Notes: a model not told the origin generated them from the sequence alone. A stretch of DNA of 61,702 nucleotides from Bacteroidales bacterium (GCA_028687995.1 JAQTZA010000016.1:1-61702), one strand, 5' to 3'; shown: positions 16,097-24,978, counted from the stretch's first letter. Made by a program: numbers and translations.

Positions 16097-16297
16097 TTAA
16101 GCATTCAATGAAACCAAAACATCATCTTCTGTTTCTACTAAAGAAACTTTAGATTCGCGAGCCAACCATCCAATGGCTGCCCATACGGTTTTGTCATTCA
16201 ATTTGGTTGCTTTTTTCAAAGCTTTCAAACTTGTTTCACCTTTTTCATTCAAAAAGCTCCATACCAAGCCTGCATTTGCACCAATAATTTCTACCAT
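16097..16297 (-). CDS. Small winged helix-turn-helix protein (DUF2582-like)
   Basis: This 66-residue protein is essentially one winged-helix domain: MVEIIGANAGLVWSFLN, then LKALKKATKLNDKTVWAAIGWLARESKV. It matches the short wHTH proteins (DUF2582) of Bacteroidetes. They may bind DNA, though a structural role has not been excluded. ATG 16297 is chosen over a TTG- or ATG-type start further upstream because homologous proteins begin MxEIxGxNAG. It is divergent from the GH3 gene and has its own terminator. Confidence 0.85.
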   Translation of the reverse strand: MVEIIGANAGLVWSFLNEKGETSLKALKKATKLNDKTVWAAIGWLARESKVSLVETEDDVLVSLNA

Positions 16298-16640
16298 AAC
16301 AAAAAAAATTAAATTAAAACTAATCGACACAATGTCGTTCCTATTGAAGTTGCAAAATTACAAATACCATATTTCAAAAATATTACATTTATCAAATTAT
16401 TTACGATAATAGCAATTACGTGACAATATGAACAATATTTTACAATAAAAATAACAATTTTATCATCTAATATCAAATAAGAATATAATATGAAAGTGTG
16501 AATCACAATACCTTCTCATATCTATTCCTAAAATATATTGTATTATTTATTAAAATAGGATGAATTTGAACTTCTTTGAATAATAGTCCTCTTTGCTAGT
16601 TCAAAAATTTGTTTAAATTTGTAAAATCAAGATTTTAGCT
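16298..16640. other. Divergent intergenic region
   Basis: This 343-bp AT-rich stretch has no gene I can support. It holds TAATTTTG on the minus strand (16360-16353) toward the winged-helix gene and a good plus-strand promoter (16592-16621) toward the GH3 gene. I see no further repeat or RNA signature. Confidence 0.6.
16592..16621 (+). promoter_or_regulatory. Promoter of the GH3-family gene
   Basis: TTTG (16592-16595), 18-base spacer, TAAATTTG (16614-16621). The leader would be only about 12 bases. Confidence 0.7.
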
Positions 16641-18149
16641 ATGAATCTGACCAAAGCAATATTTTCCTGTTTTAGCCATCGCCTTTCAGAAATTGAAAGC
16701 AGTTACGCTCGTCCTGTTGAGACACAACAACAGCAACTTCGGTATCTTCTAAACAAAGCTAAAAATACTGAATGGGGAAAAACTCACAATTTTGCAGAGA
16801 TTAAAAACCATGATGATTTTTCAAAACAACTACCCACACAGGACTACGAAGATGTAAAATTGATAATAAAGCGCATGTTGGATGGTGAATCAAATCTGAT
16901 TTGGCCTTCTAAAATCGAATGGTTTGCTAAATCTTCGGGCACGACCAACGACAAGAGTAAATTCTTACCGGTAAGCACAGAATCGTTACAAAACTGCCAC
17001 TACCGTGGAGCTAAAGATTGCTTGGCATTCTATTCTAAAATTAATCCCGAATCACATTTATTTGGAGGTAAATCCTTGATTTTAGGAGGGAGCCATAAGA
17101 TTAGCAACCTCATCAATAATACTTTTGTAGGAGATTTATCGGCCATTTTGATACAAAACAATCCCTTTTATACCAACTGGATAAGAACACCGCACAGAAG
17201 TGTGGCCTTGATGGATGAATGGGAAGCAAAACTAGAGAAGATAGTCGAAACTACCTTCAAGCAAGATGTAAGAAGTCTATCAGGTGTACCATCGTGGATG
17301 TTGGTCATGATTAAAAGAGTTCTTGAAAAAACAGGCAAGTCCAATCTGAATGAAGTCTGGCCAAACTTAGAGTTATTTTTTCATGGAGGCGTTAGCTTCA
17401 GACCCTATCGCGAGCAATACCAAGAGCTAATTCCTTCGCCAAATATGCATTATGTAGAGAATTACAACGCTTCTGAAGGATTTTTTGCGACTCAAAATGA
17501 CATCGAAGATTCGGCGATGTTACTCATGATAGATTATGGCATTTTCTATGAATTTATCCCATTTAACGAATATGCGGTTGAAAATCCGAAGGTTCTCCCG
17601 TTGTGGGAAGTAGAAACTGGTAAAAATTATGCAGTTGTCATTACCACAAACAGTGGATTGTGGCGATACAAACTCGGCGACACGGTCATGTTCACTTCAA
17701 CAAAACCATATAAAATAAAAATTACGGGACGCACCAAACATCACATCAACGCCTTTGGTGAGGAGTTGATGATTGACAACGCAGAGAAAGGGTTACTCAG
17801 AGCATGCGCTCAAACAGGAGCTAAAGTAAAAGAATACACAGCGGCTCCGGTCTTTATGTCATCCAAAACAAAAGGAAATCACGAATGGCTGATTGAATTT
17901 GAGAAACTGCCTACATCAATGGAGGAATTCTGCCAAATATTAGATAAAACGTTGCAAGAAATCAACTCCGATTACGAAGCCAAACGTTATAAAGACATGA
18001 CACTCAAAAAATTAGAGATTGTTGTTGCAAGGAAGAATCTATTCCACGATTGGTTGAAAAGCAAAGGCAAATTAGGTGGTCAGCACAAGATTCCACGCCT
18101 GTCGAATTCACGAGAATATCTCGATGAGCTATTGACGCTCAACGTCTGA
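16641..18149 (+). CDS. GH3-family acyl-adenylate-forming enzyme
   Basis: This 502-residue protein belongs to the GH3 auxin-responsive promoter family, related to firefly-luciferase-type adenylating enzymes. Plant GH3 enzymes join amino acids to acyl acids such as auxin or jasmonate. The ATP-binding loop is visible as FAKSSGTTNDKSKFLP (about residues 94-109); further family blocks are YNASEGFFATQ (about 276) and LWRYKLGDTVMFT with ITGRTKHHINAFGEELM (about 340-375), which binds AMP. Bacterial members are common in Bacteroidetes and their substrates are unknown. The gene has its own promoter and overlaps the 3' end of the convergent deacetylase-like gene by 21 bases. Confidence 0.9.
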   Translation: MNLTKAIFSCFSHRLSEIESSYARPVETQQQQLRYLLNKAKNTEWGKTHNFAEIKNHDDFSKQLPTQDYEDVKLIIKRMLDGESNLIWPSKIEWFAKSSGTTNDKSKFLPVSTESLQNCHYRGAKDCLAFYSKINPESHLFGGKSLILGGSHKISNLINNTFVGDLSAILIQNNPFYTNWIRTPHRSVALMDEWEAKLEKIVETTFKQDVRSLSGVPSWMLVMIKRVLEKTGKSNLNEVWPNLELFFHGGVSFRPYREQYQELIPSPNMHYVENYNASEGFFATQNDIEDSAMLLMIDYGIFYEFIPFNEYAVENPKVLPLWEVETGKNYAVVITTNSGLWRYKLGDTVMFTSTKPYKIKITGRTKHHINAFGEELMIDNAEKGLLRACAQTGAKVKEYTAAPVFMSSKTKGNHEWLIEFEKLPTSMEEFCQILDKTLQEINSDYEAKRYKDMTLKKLEIVVARKNLFHDWLKSKGKLGGQHKIPRLSNSREYLDELLTLNV

Positions 18150-19466
18150 CGAATGATTGGTAGAATAAGCAAGAAGTTTTTCAAAAGAAGGCTGCCAACC
18201 TTCCCATTCATACAGATTATTCACAGAATTATTGTGCCAGAGCATCACAAATTCGCCATTCACAGAACGGCATTTATCTACTAACAACTTACCTACATCC
18301 AATCCCTCTTCAGGAGTCAGATTCAGATATGAACGCATAGTTCCATCCATCAACAATGTGGGATGAATCTTCAGTTTCAATACTTCATTTTCCTCAATAT
18401 CAAAAAAATGAAACGCATGACAGGTACTTGCCCTGAAACCATACATAGCAGCATATCCGAGTGAAAAATCATGTTTGAATCCTATCTCATTCAACGTGCG
18501 GTAAGTTTCCGGAATTTGAATACGCAAATAATGATGGCGCGTATAAACAAGTGGATGCTTCAGCCGTTTTTCCAATTTTACCTTTTCTTTGATTATCTCA
18601 CTTTTATCAAAGGATGCTTTATAAGAAGGATGCAATCCGATAATATGGGCATGATTTTGACGCCTCAAATAGCGATAAAAAGCATAAAGTGGATAAATTG
18701 TACGACGGTCGTTTTTACCAAATGGACCAAAATGCATAAAAAGAATATATTTGCACGATAATCCGTTATGTAATTTATCCAAATATTCAAATTGGTGATA
18801 CGGGTCTTTTTCAAGATAGAGCAACACTTTTGACATCCGTTTCACTTCCGAGAAATTGAATTTCATCAACTCTAAACCCATTTTCGCAAGCATCTGAACC
18901 TTACTTTTGGCTCGATATCGATAGATGTGATCAACATCGATAGACGAAACAGAAGAATATGCACCTGTTTTAATCTCCAACATTGGATATTTATTGTGCA
19001 AAACTTCTTTGAGTCTCATCAGCCATTCATCTACCAATGGTCGCTGCAAAAAATCAAATTTATATGCCGCACTTTCTCGATAGTCATAGCGTCCATGTTT
19101 GTCTAACGCCTTCGAGTCGTACTCCTCGTAACGTGTTATCAAATAAAAAACAGCCGAAAATAGATCAAAGGGGATGCTTCCATTTTCTGTTGAAAAAATC
19201 GTTGGCAATGATTCCCAGCTACCAGATAAAAGATCAACAGCTTTACGGTTTTCCTCTTGCAACAAACCTAAAGAAGGTATCCACAAGCCTGTCCCACACA
19301 ATTCATTAGAATAATTGATAAAGGGTTGATGAGATATCTTGCACGATTCTTGATCCGTCGTCAACTCATACTTCACCCGCAAAACATTGTTGAACACAAA
19401 ATCCAATGTGTACTCCAATCGTTTTGTAACTTGTGTCGTGTAAATATAAAGTATCGGTTGATTCAT
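18129..19466 (-). CDS. Polysaccharide-deacetylase-like protein (DUF7033 type)
   Basis: This 445-residue protein looks like the Bacteroidetes proteins with an N-terminal DUF7033 region (about 1-120; FDLFSAVFYLITRYEEY at about 125 is typical) and a C-terminal NodB-like carbohydrate esterase domain. In the latter, SSIDVDHIYRYRAKSK (about 168-183) carries an Asp-His pair in the place of the usual deacetylase motif, and LWHNNSVNN near residue 415 carries the C-terminal His. It has no signal peptide, so it is probably cytosolic. It could deacetylate a sugar precursor of a surface glycan; this is inferred. Tail-to-tail overlap with the GH3 gene is 21 bases. Confidence 0.78.
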   Translation of the reverse strand: MNQPILYIYTTQVTKRLEYTLDFVFNNVLRVKYELTTDQESCKISHQPFINYSNELCGTGLWIPSLGLLQEENRKAVDLLSGSWESLPTIFSTENGSIPFDLFSAVFYLITRYEEYDSKALDKHGRYDYRESAAYKFDFLQRPLVDEWLMRLKEVLHNKYPMLEIKTGAYSSVSSIDVDHIYRYRAKSKVQMLAKMGLELMKFNFSEVKRMSKVLLYLEKDPYHQFEYLDKLHNGLSCKYILFMHFGPFGKNDRRTIYPLYAFYRYLRRQNHAHIIGLHPSYKASFDKSEIIKEKVKLEKRLKHPLVYTRHHYLRIQIPETYRTLNEIGFKHDFSLGYAAMYGFRASTCHAFHFFDIEENEVLKLKIHPTLLMDGTMRSYLNLTPEEGLDVGKLLVDKCRSVNGEFVMLWHNNSVNNLYEWEGWQPSFEKLLAYSTNHSSDVERQ

Positions 19467-19656
19467 TAGATAAACTGCTATACTGAATTTATTTGGAATC
19501 CAAATTTAACAACTATTTTCATAGAAATTTCTATTTCAAAAATTCTTAACGAAGTTTATAAATCGACTTCAAAATATTGAAAAATTTATTTTGAGAATAT
19601 TAAGTCTTAGCATTAAACAAAATACTGACAGCAAACGTTTTAAATAATAAAATTCA

Positions 19657-20073
19657 ATGAAAATACACACAACAAATTACTTCAACGCACTAATCGAAAT
19701 AGCTGAAGATTCTACAGCAAACTGCGGAATTATTCCTCCATTCAAAGGAGAATTACAATCTGTTGCCAATATTCAATTTGATCTATTAAACAACAATCCT
19801 TACAAATACTCCTCGGATGACGTTGTATTTAGCACCTATGCAATTAGAAATAATTTGACTGAAAGCGAAATGGAGGATGCTCGCAGACAGTTTTTCTCAG
19901 AAGGACAAGCCTGCTTACGATGTTCTCCACTAACTAAACGATACGGTTGGGGAATACATAGTAACGACGAAGGTAAAATTGCTATTTGGGGTGTCGAGTC
20001 AGAAGAGTATGAACGACTACTCCAAGATTCAAGTGTGGAAAACGTGAAGGCAATGCGCTCAAGCAGAAAATGA
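19657..20073 (+). CDS. DUF6157 family protein
   Basis: This 138-residue soluble protein is recognised by KIHTTNYFNALIEIAEDS, FSTYAIRN and FFSEGQACLRCSPLTKRYGWGIH. This is a conserved family of unknown function. The length is normal. The CLRC pair (residues 88-91) may matter for redox or metal binding. It lies 105 bases upstream of cysS; a promoter element before cysS suggests separate transcription. Confidence 0.85.
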   Translation: MKIHTTNYFNALIEIAEDSTANCGIIPPFKGELQSVANIQFDLLNNNPYKYSSDDVVFSTYAIRNNLTESEMEDARRQFFSEGQACLRCSPLTKRYGWGIHSNDEGKIAIWGVESEEYERLLQDSSVENVKAMRSSRK

Positions 20074-20139
20074 CTGCTATAAAATGCTTTACAATACCAT
20101 ACTTTATCAAAAGCCAAACTTCACAAAGAAAAAAAGTTG

Positions 20140-20147
20140 TATTTTTG
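20140..20147 (+). promoter_or_regulatory. -7 element TATTTTTG upstream of cysS
   Basis: A perfect -7 match 31 bases before the cysS start; no clear -33 element. Confidence 0.5.
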
Positions 20148-20178
20148 CATTTCAATTTGAAATACAGAAAACGAAGAT

Positions 20179-21669
20179 ATGAATCATTCCCTTCAGATTT
20201 ACAACACGCTACACCGAAAAAAAGAACAATTCGTACCCCTAAATTCTCCATTTGTTGGATTATATGTTTGCGGGCCAACAGTTAGTGGTGAAAGTCACTT
20301 GGGACATGCCCGCCCGTATATTACTTTTGATGTTTTGTTTCGATACCTTTCCCATAAAGGATATAAAGTGCGCTATGTGCGCAATATTACTGATGCAGGA
20401 CATTTTGAAGAAGAAGGGCGAGAAGCTGAAGATAAGGTGGGTAAAAAAGCCATTTTAGAAAAGCTGGAACCGATGGAATTGGTTCAAAAATATACCAATT
20501 TATTTCATTGGGCCATGTTGCAATTTAACTGCATCGAACCGAGTATTGAACCAACAGCAACAGGACATATCATAGAGCAAATTGACATGATTAAAACGAT
20601 CATGGAAGCTGGTTATGCATACGAGATAAACGGATCAGTCTATTTCGATTTGAAAAAATATGCAGCATCGCACGATTATGGAAAATTGAGCGGCCGTATC
20701 ATGGAAGATATGCTAGAGACAACTCGTGAACTTGATGGACAAGAGGAGAAGCGTGATAAAGCAGATTTCGCATTGTGGAAATCTGCTGCACCAGAGCATA
20801 TCATGAGATGGACAAGTCCATGGGGAGATGGTTTCCCTGGATGGCATATCGAATGTTCTGCAATGGCTACAAAATATCTGGGGGCACAATTTGATATTCA
20901 CGGTGGTGGAATGGATCTACAATTCCCGCACCATGAGAGTGAAATTGCTCAAAGTACGATCTGCAATCATCAATCACCCGCACGTTATTGGATGCACAAT
21001 AATATGATTACCATAAACGGACGGAAGATGGGGAAAAGTTACAATAATGTGATAAAACTGACAGAAATGTTTAGTGGAAATCATCCACTATTATCGCAGG
21101 CCTTTCACCCAATGACTGTACGCTTCTTTATCTTACAAGCACACTACCGCAGCACAGTGGATTTCAGCAGCGAAGCACTGCAGGCATCCGAAAAAGGGCT
21201 ACAACGATTGATGGAAGGATACAAAACCCTCATAAATCTAACTCCTGATGATCTTTCAACTCCGAATTCAAATGATAAATTAATATCTGAAATAATTGAA
21301 GAAGGTAAGAAAGCTATGGATGATGATCTTAATAGCCCGATCCTAATTTCTAAATTGTTTAACGCAGTTAATTTAATAAACTCAGTTAAGGCAAAAACAG
21401 AATCCTTAAACGCAAATCAAATCAAAACTTTGAAAGACTTTTTTAATTTATATGTTTTCGAAATTCTTGGACTGAAAGATGAAGCTCAAGATGCAACTAC
21501 CAACAACGAAGCCTATTCCCAAGCCATTGATTTACTGTTAAATATGAGAATGGAAGCTAAAGCCAACAAAGATTGGACTACTTCCGACAAAATAAGAAAT
21601 CAACTTTCTGCCTTAGGTTTTGTAATAAAAGACACAAAAGAAGGTTTCGAATGGAAATTGGATAAATAA
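20179..21669 (+). CDS. cysS: Cysteinyl-tRNA synthetase
   Basis: CysRS (496 residues, class I) charges tRNA-Cys. Motifs: zinc ligand Cys31 in [13 protein letters not shown]-type HLGH at residues 40-43, further zinc-site residues in GWHIECSAM and [10 protein letters not shown], and KMGKS at 283-287 in place of KMSKS. The C-terminal helical anticodon-binding domain (about 310-496) is present. A strong terminator follows. Confidence 0.97.
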   Translation: MNHSLQIYNTLHRKKEQFVPLNSPFVGLYVCGPTVSGESHLGHARPYITFDVLFRYLSHKGYKVRYVRNITDAGHFEEEGREAEDKVGKKAILEKLEPMELVQKYTNLFHWAMLQFNCIEPSIEPTATGHIIEQIDMIKTIMEAGYAYEINGSVYFDLKKYAASHDYGKLSGRIMEDMLETTRELDGQEEKRDKADFALWKSAAPEHIMRWTSPWGDGFPGWHIECSAMATKYLGAQFDIHGGGMDLQFPHHESEIAQSTICNHQSPARYWMHNNMITINGRKMGKSYNNVIKLTEMFSGNHPLLSQAFHPMTVRFFILQAHYRSTVDFSSEALQASEKGLQRLMEGYKTLINLTPDDLSTPNSNDKLISEIIEEGKKAMDDDLNSPILISKLFNAVNLINSVKAKTESLNANQIKTLKDFFNLYVFEILGLKDEAQDATTNNEAYSQAIDLLLNMRMEAKANKDWTTSDKIRNQLSALGFVIKDTKEGFEWKLDK

Positions 21670-21691
21670 TCCGCATTTCTTGATTCTATTT

Positions 21692-21726
21692 AGCCTCGAA
21701 GACGAACTGTTTTCGAGGCTTTTTTA
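21692..21726 (+). terminator. Terminator of cysS
   Basis: AGCCTCGAA (21692-21700) pairs with TTCGAGGCT (21712-21720), followed by a T-run. Confidence 0.92.
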
Positions 21727-21768
21727 TATCGATTTTTCGTCCATCAATTCTCAACTTATGATAACGAA

Positions 21769-21798
21769 AAAGCGCCTAACCTCACGGTCAAGCGCTTT
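21769..21798 (-). terminator. Terminator of amtB
   Basis: AAAGCGC (21769-21775) pairs with GCGCTTT (21792-21798), followed on the minus strand by T residues. It lies 43 bases beyond the amtB stop codon. Confidence 0.75.
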
Positions 21799-21840
21799 CA
21801 AAAAAAATAAACAGGTTTTTAAAAATAAACAGGTAATATA

Positions 21841-23265
21841 TTATTCTTCTTCAGAATAAGCTAATTCATTGTGTTGACTAATATCCAAACCGGTTGTTTC
21901 TTCAGATGCAGTAGCACGAATACCAAACAGTTTATCAACAATAAAGAACAAAATAGCAGTCAAAATTCCTGAGTAAGCAATTGTAGAACCTACAGCAATT
22001 AATTGAATACCCAATTGGTGCATCGAACCACTATATGCAGATTGAATAGCAGGAGTTGCTAATACACCTGTTGCTAATGCTCCAAAAATACCACCAATTC
22101 CATGTACTCCAAAAGCATCAAGTGAATCGTCGTAGCCCAATTTGCCTTTCACAACAGCCACCATGATGAAACATACAACTGATACCAAAAGTCCAATAAT
22201 AATTGCACCACTTACATCAACAAAACCAGCCGCAGGAGTAATTGCAACCAAACCAGCAACAGCACCAGTAGCGATACCTACAACGGTTGGTTTTTTATTA
22301 ATAATCCATTCTAAAAGAGTCCATGACAATGCTGCAGCTGCAGTTGCAACGTGTGTTGCTAGGAATGCACTAGCGGCTAGACCATCAGCAGCAAGACCAC
22401 TACCTGCGTTGAATCCAAACCAACCAAACCACAACAAACCAGCTCCAATAGCAACAAAAGGAATATTGTGAGGGGCTGTTGGATGACCTTCATAATTTTT
22501 ACGTTTACCAATCATTAATGCCATTACCAAAGCAGCAATACCAGCATTGATGTGTACAACAGTACCTCCAGCAAAGTCTAGAGCACCTTTAGCAAATAAC
22601 CATCCATCACCAGACCATACCCAGTGAGCAATTGGATTGTAAACAATCGCTGCCCAAAGCAACGAGAAAATAAGGAATCCACGGAATTTGATACGCTCAG
22701 CAAATGCACCGATAATCAACGCTGGAGTAATCACAGCAAACATACATTGGAACAATACAAAAACAATGTGAGGAATTGTACCAATAGTACCACCATCTGC
22801 CGTTGGTTGAGAATGAGAAATAAAATAAGGACTCAAATCGTTTACACCAATGCCTTTAAGAAATGCCCAATCAAATCCTCCAACATAAGGCTTCAAAGCC
22901 TCAATTGAATTCGAGCCAAATGCATTACTGTACCCAAAGGCAACCCATTCGAGAGTGATAACTGCAACTAAAATAAATACTTGCATAAACACGCTCAAAA
23001 CATTTTTACGACGAACTAAACCACCATAGAACAGAGCCAAACCAGGAATTGACATCAACAATACAAGTGCAGTAGCTACAATCATCCAAGCAGTATCACC
23101 TGAATCAATTGTCGGTACAATCGCAGATACAACCGCTTCTTTAGCCGGCGCAACTACGACTGAATCTACAGCTGTTGAATCAGCTGTTTGTGCATACGAA
23201 ATAAAAGGCAATGCAACAAGCATGAATAGAGGCATTGCAATATGTTTTAATAATCTCTTTACCAT
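21841..23265 (-). CDS. amtB: Ammonium transporter AmtB
   Basis: This 474-residue AmtB/Rh-family channel has a cleavable signal peptide (residues 1-25, ending SYA) and a Thr/Ala/Val-rich periplasmic segment of about 30 residues. Eleven membrane helices begin at DTAWMIVATALVLLMSIPG. Signature blocks include PGLALFYGGLVRRKN, AGGTVVHINAG (first pore region) and DDSLDAFGVHGIGGIFGA (second pore region), so the twin-His pore is present. It imports ammonium and is normally blocked by a PII trimer under nitrogen excess; the PII gene lies 34 bases upstream in the same operon. Confidence 0.96.
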   Translation of the reverse strand: MVKRLLKHIAMPLFMLVALPFISYAQTADSTAVDSVVVAPAKEAVVSAIVPTIDSGDTAWMIVATALVLLMSIPGLALFYGGLVRRKNVLSVFMQVFILVAVITLEWVAFGYSNAFGSNSIEALKPYVGGFDWAFLKGIGVNDLSPYFISHSQPTADGGTIGTIPHIVFVLFQCMFAVITPALIIGAFAERIKFRGFLIFSLLWAAIVYNPIAHWVWSGDGWLFAKGALDFAGGTVVHINAGIAALVMALMIGKRKNYEGHPTAPHNIPFVAIGAGLLWFGWFGFNAGSGLAADGLAASAFLATHVATAAAALSWTLLEWIINKKPTVVGIATGAVAGLVAITPAAGFVDVSGAIIIGLLVSVVCFIMVAVVKGKLGYDDSLDAFGVHGIGGIFGALATGVLATPAIQSAYSGSMHQLGIQLIAVGSTIAYSGILTAILFFIVDKLFGIRATASEETTGLDISQHNELAYSEEE

Positions 23266-23299
23266 AATATTTTCTTTTTGTAATTATTTACTATTCTCT

Positions 23300-23650
23300 C
23301 TATTTAGCTTTGTCATACAATGACTCATCACCCTGATCACCAGTACGAATACGAACTGATTGCTCAATTGAAGTTACGAAAACACGACCATCACCACTTT
23401 CACCGGTGTAGGCAGATTTCAAAATCGCACTGATTGATTTCTCTAAATTCACATCACGAACTACAAAAGTGATAAAAATACGATCAATAGTATTAATATC
23501 GTAGGCTACACCTCTAAAGATTAAACCTTGACGGGCAGTTCCCTGTCCTTTTACATCCCACCACGAGAGAAAGTCAATATCTGCTTCGTGTAGTGCTTTA
23601 CGCACATCTTCAAATTTCGATTTACGAACAATTGCTTCAATTTTTTTCAT
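23300..23650 (-). CDS. glnB: PII nitrogen regulatory protein
   Basis: This 116-residue PII protein senses ATP/ADP and 2-oxoglutarate and regulates AmtB. Conserved elements are KFEDVRKAL, the T-loop with Tyr50 (GVAYD, corresponding to the uridylylated Tyr51 of E. coli), the B-loop YTGESGDGRVFV and the C-loop VRIRTG. The T-loop lead (WWDVKGQGTARQGLIFRG) is of the type seen in Bacteroidetes PII proteins. It lies between a TorF-like porin gene and amtB. The large hairpin at 23670-23753 precedes it in the transcript. Confidence 0.95.
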   Translation of the reverse strand: MKKIEAIVRKSKFEDVRKALHEADIDFLSWWDVKGQGTARQGLIFRGVAYDINTIDRIFITFVVRDVNLEKSISAILKSAYTGESGDGRVFVTSIEQSVRIRTGDQGDESLYDKAK

Positions 23651-23669
23651 AATAATGTTTTTTATTTGG

Positions 23670-23753
23670 GTAAATAGAGTAAAGAGATTGCCTAAAATTA
23701 TACATAATTTTCGAGATTATAACCTTACTCTCAGCAATCTCTTATCTATTTAC
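23670..23753 (-). promoter_or_regulatory. Large intergenic hairpin between porin gene and glnB
   Basis: The arms 23670-23691 and 23734-23753 pair over about 19-20 positions with one 2-base bulge, enclosing a 42-base loop. The loop contains another inverted repeat (AAAATTAT/ATAATTTT at 23694-23701 and 23704-23711). No T-run follows on the minus strand, so it is not a standard terminator. It begins 10 bases after the porin stop codon and ends 19 bases before the glnB start. It may stabilise or separate the two parts of the message. Confidence 0.65.
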
Positions 23754-23763
23754 GATTATTATA

Positions 23764-24435
23764 TTAGAATGTTATACCAGCAACAAGAAACGCATCTCCA
23801 GAATATGGGTTAGTGCCTACAACGCCATAAACAGGCAATGTACCAAGAGTTTTTGTTACTTTCAAACTAACGTTCGTCACAGAAAGACCTTTCGTAACAT
23901 ACACTGCGTCACTTTGGTTTAACGTACCACCTACTGACAATTTCGCATTTGCAGCCAATGGATAACCAAATTCATAATAAGTAGAATATGCTTGTTTTCC
24001 ATCAGAAGCTAATTTATCTGCTCCATAAACCATTGTATTCAAAGAGAGGCTTAATGGGAATGACGAAACTCCTGCATAAGAAAGCGCTACTTCATAGAGG
24101 TGATCTGTATTGCCTTGATAATTAAGATATTTTTTATCAAAAGTCCAGTTGTAATCGGTTGCAGTGATTGAAAATAAACTTGACAACGCATAAGTTGCAT
24201 ACAAATCAACCTCCTTCAAACTCCCACTAAAATTACCAGATCCCCAAACTCCAACAGTAAGACCACCATTAGTGTATGTCAAAGATGGTTGGAAGTTTGG
24301 CTCATTAGAACCTTGTTGAACACCACGCCAAACATAATCACTTACCAAATCCGCACCAACTGCGAAAGTTCCTTGTGCATTTGCACTTACCATACCACTT
24401 ACTAAAAGGGCTACTGCGATAATCATTTTTTTCAT
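23764..24435 (-). CDS. TorF-like putative outer-membrane beta barrel
   Basis: This 223-residue protein has a signal peptide (residues 1-20, ANAQ cleavage) and the short-barrel pattern of the TorF/Gcw_chp family: ADLVSDYVWRGVQQGSNEPNFQPSLTY, then alternating strands, ending in AGITF with the terminal Phe needed for outer-membrane insertion. Its position as first gene of an operon with PII and AmtB suggests a role in nitrogen uptake across the outer membrane; this is inference from context. Its leader of about 117 bases starts at a good promoter, with palindromes further upstream. Confidence 0.8.
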   Translation of the reverse strand: MKKMIIAVALLVSGMVSANAQGTFAVGADLVSDYVWRGVQQGSNEPNFQPSLTYTNGGLTVGVWGSGNFSGSLKEVDLYATYALSSLFSITATDYNWTFDKKYLNYQGNTDHLYEVALSYAGVSSFPLSLSLNTMVYGADKLASDGKQAYSTYYEFGYPLAANAKLSVGGTLNQSDAVYVTKGLSVTNVSLKVTKTLGTLPVYGVVGTNPYSGDAFLVAGITF

Positions 24436-24558
24436 AACTCAATTTGTTTTTTAATTAATAAAATAAAATACCTAAAACCTATTCACTTGAAAAACTTATA
24501 ATTTATCATTTAGATATATAATATTACAGTTTTCTTTCTTTTTGTAATATTTATACTG

Positions 24559-24590
24559 CAAATTTATACGTTTTGATATTTATAGGCAAA
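24559..24590 (-). promoter_or_regulatory. Promoter of the porin-glnB-amtB operon
   Basis: TTTG (24590-24587), 20-base spacer, TAAATTTG (24566-24559) on the minus strand. Start site near 24552. Confidence 0.7.
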
Positions 24591-24621
24591 TATTCGTGTC
24601 GTTTTTCTAGTTAAATATTCC

Positions 24622-24637
24622 ACATATTTCAATATGT
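24622..24637. promoter_or_regulatory. Palindrome ACATATT-TC-AATATGT
   Basis: A perfect 7+2+7 inverted repeat centred about 77 bases upstream of the predicted operon start site. It is a possible activator site. Confidence 0.4.
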
Positions 24638-24644
24638 CATAAAA

Positions 24645-24683
24645 ATTGCATATATTATTTCAAATTGAAATAATATATGCAAT
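24645..24683. promoter_or_regulatory. 39-bp perfect palindrome upstream of the nitrogen operon
   Basis: The arms 24645-24663 and 24665-24683 are exact reverse complements around one central A. They begin ATTGCATATATT and contain TTTCAA/TTGAAA at the centre. The centre lies about 112 bases upstream of the predicted start site. It has no T-run and is separate from the ferredoxin terminator at 24727-24760. It is most likely a binding site or cruciform rather than a terminator. The remainder of 24436-24778 holds only the promoter and palindromes. Confidence 0.7.
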
Positions 24684-24726
24684 AATTGCATCAATTTGAT
24701 ACACATGAAAATTATCATGTACAAAA

Positions 24727-24760
24727 AAAAGGAGCTACTGACGAATCAGTAGCTCCTTTT
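24727..24760 (-). terminator. Terminator of the ferredoxin gene
   Basis: A 15-bp perfect stem, arms 24727-24741 and 24746-24760, CGAA loop, T-run on the minus strand. It lies 18 bases past the ferredoxin stop codon. Confidence 0.93.
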
Positions 24761-24778
24761 AGAAAATTCCTTGTTAAA

Positions 24779-24946
24779 TTATAAAGGCTTGATAGCTTCT
24801 GTTGGACAAACATCAGCACAAGAACCACAATCGGTACAAATATCTGCATCAATTTTGTAGATATCGCCTTCAGAAATTGCCTCAACTGGACACTCATCTA
24901 TGCAAGTGCCACATGCGATACAATCTTCAGTAATTACGTAAGCCAT
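24779..24946 (-). CDS. 2[4Fe-4S] ferredoxin
   Basis: This 55-residue protein is too short for most ORF lists. It starts MAYVITEDCIACGTCIDECP and ends ICTDCGSCADVCPTEAIKPL. The two CxxCxxCxxxCP motifs bind two [4Fe-4S] clusters and the protein is complete for a clostridial-type ferredoxin. It carries electrons for anaerobic enzymes such as pyruvate:ferredoxin oxidoreductase. It is a single-gene unit with its own promoter and terminator and points to an anaerobic or fermentative lifestyle. Confidence 0.97.
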   Translation of the reverse strand: MAYVITEDCIACGTCIDECPVEAISEGDIYKIDADICTDCGSCADVCPTEAIKPL

Positions 24947-24978
24947 TTTTGTAAAGTTTTTAGTGAATGAATTTGATA

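Noticed and set aside
22142..22471. 109-residue plus-strand ORF rich in Ala, Thr and Pro
   Set aside because: Antisense to amtB; low-complexity composition arises from the Gly/Ala codons of the transporter.
24645..24683. 39-bp palindrome as a terminator
   Set aside because: No T-run on either strand beyond the arms, and the ferredoxin gene already has a strong terminator closer to its stop codon.
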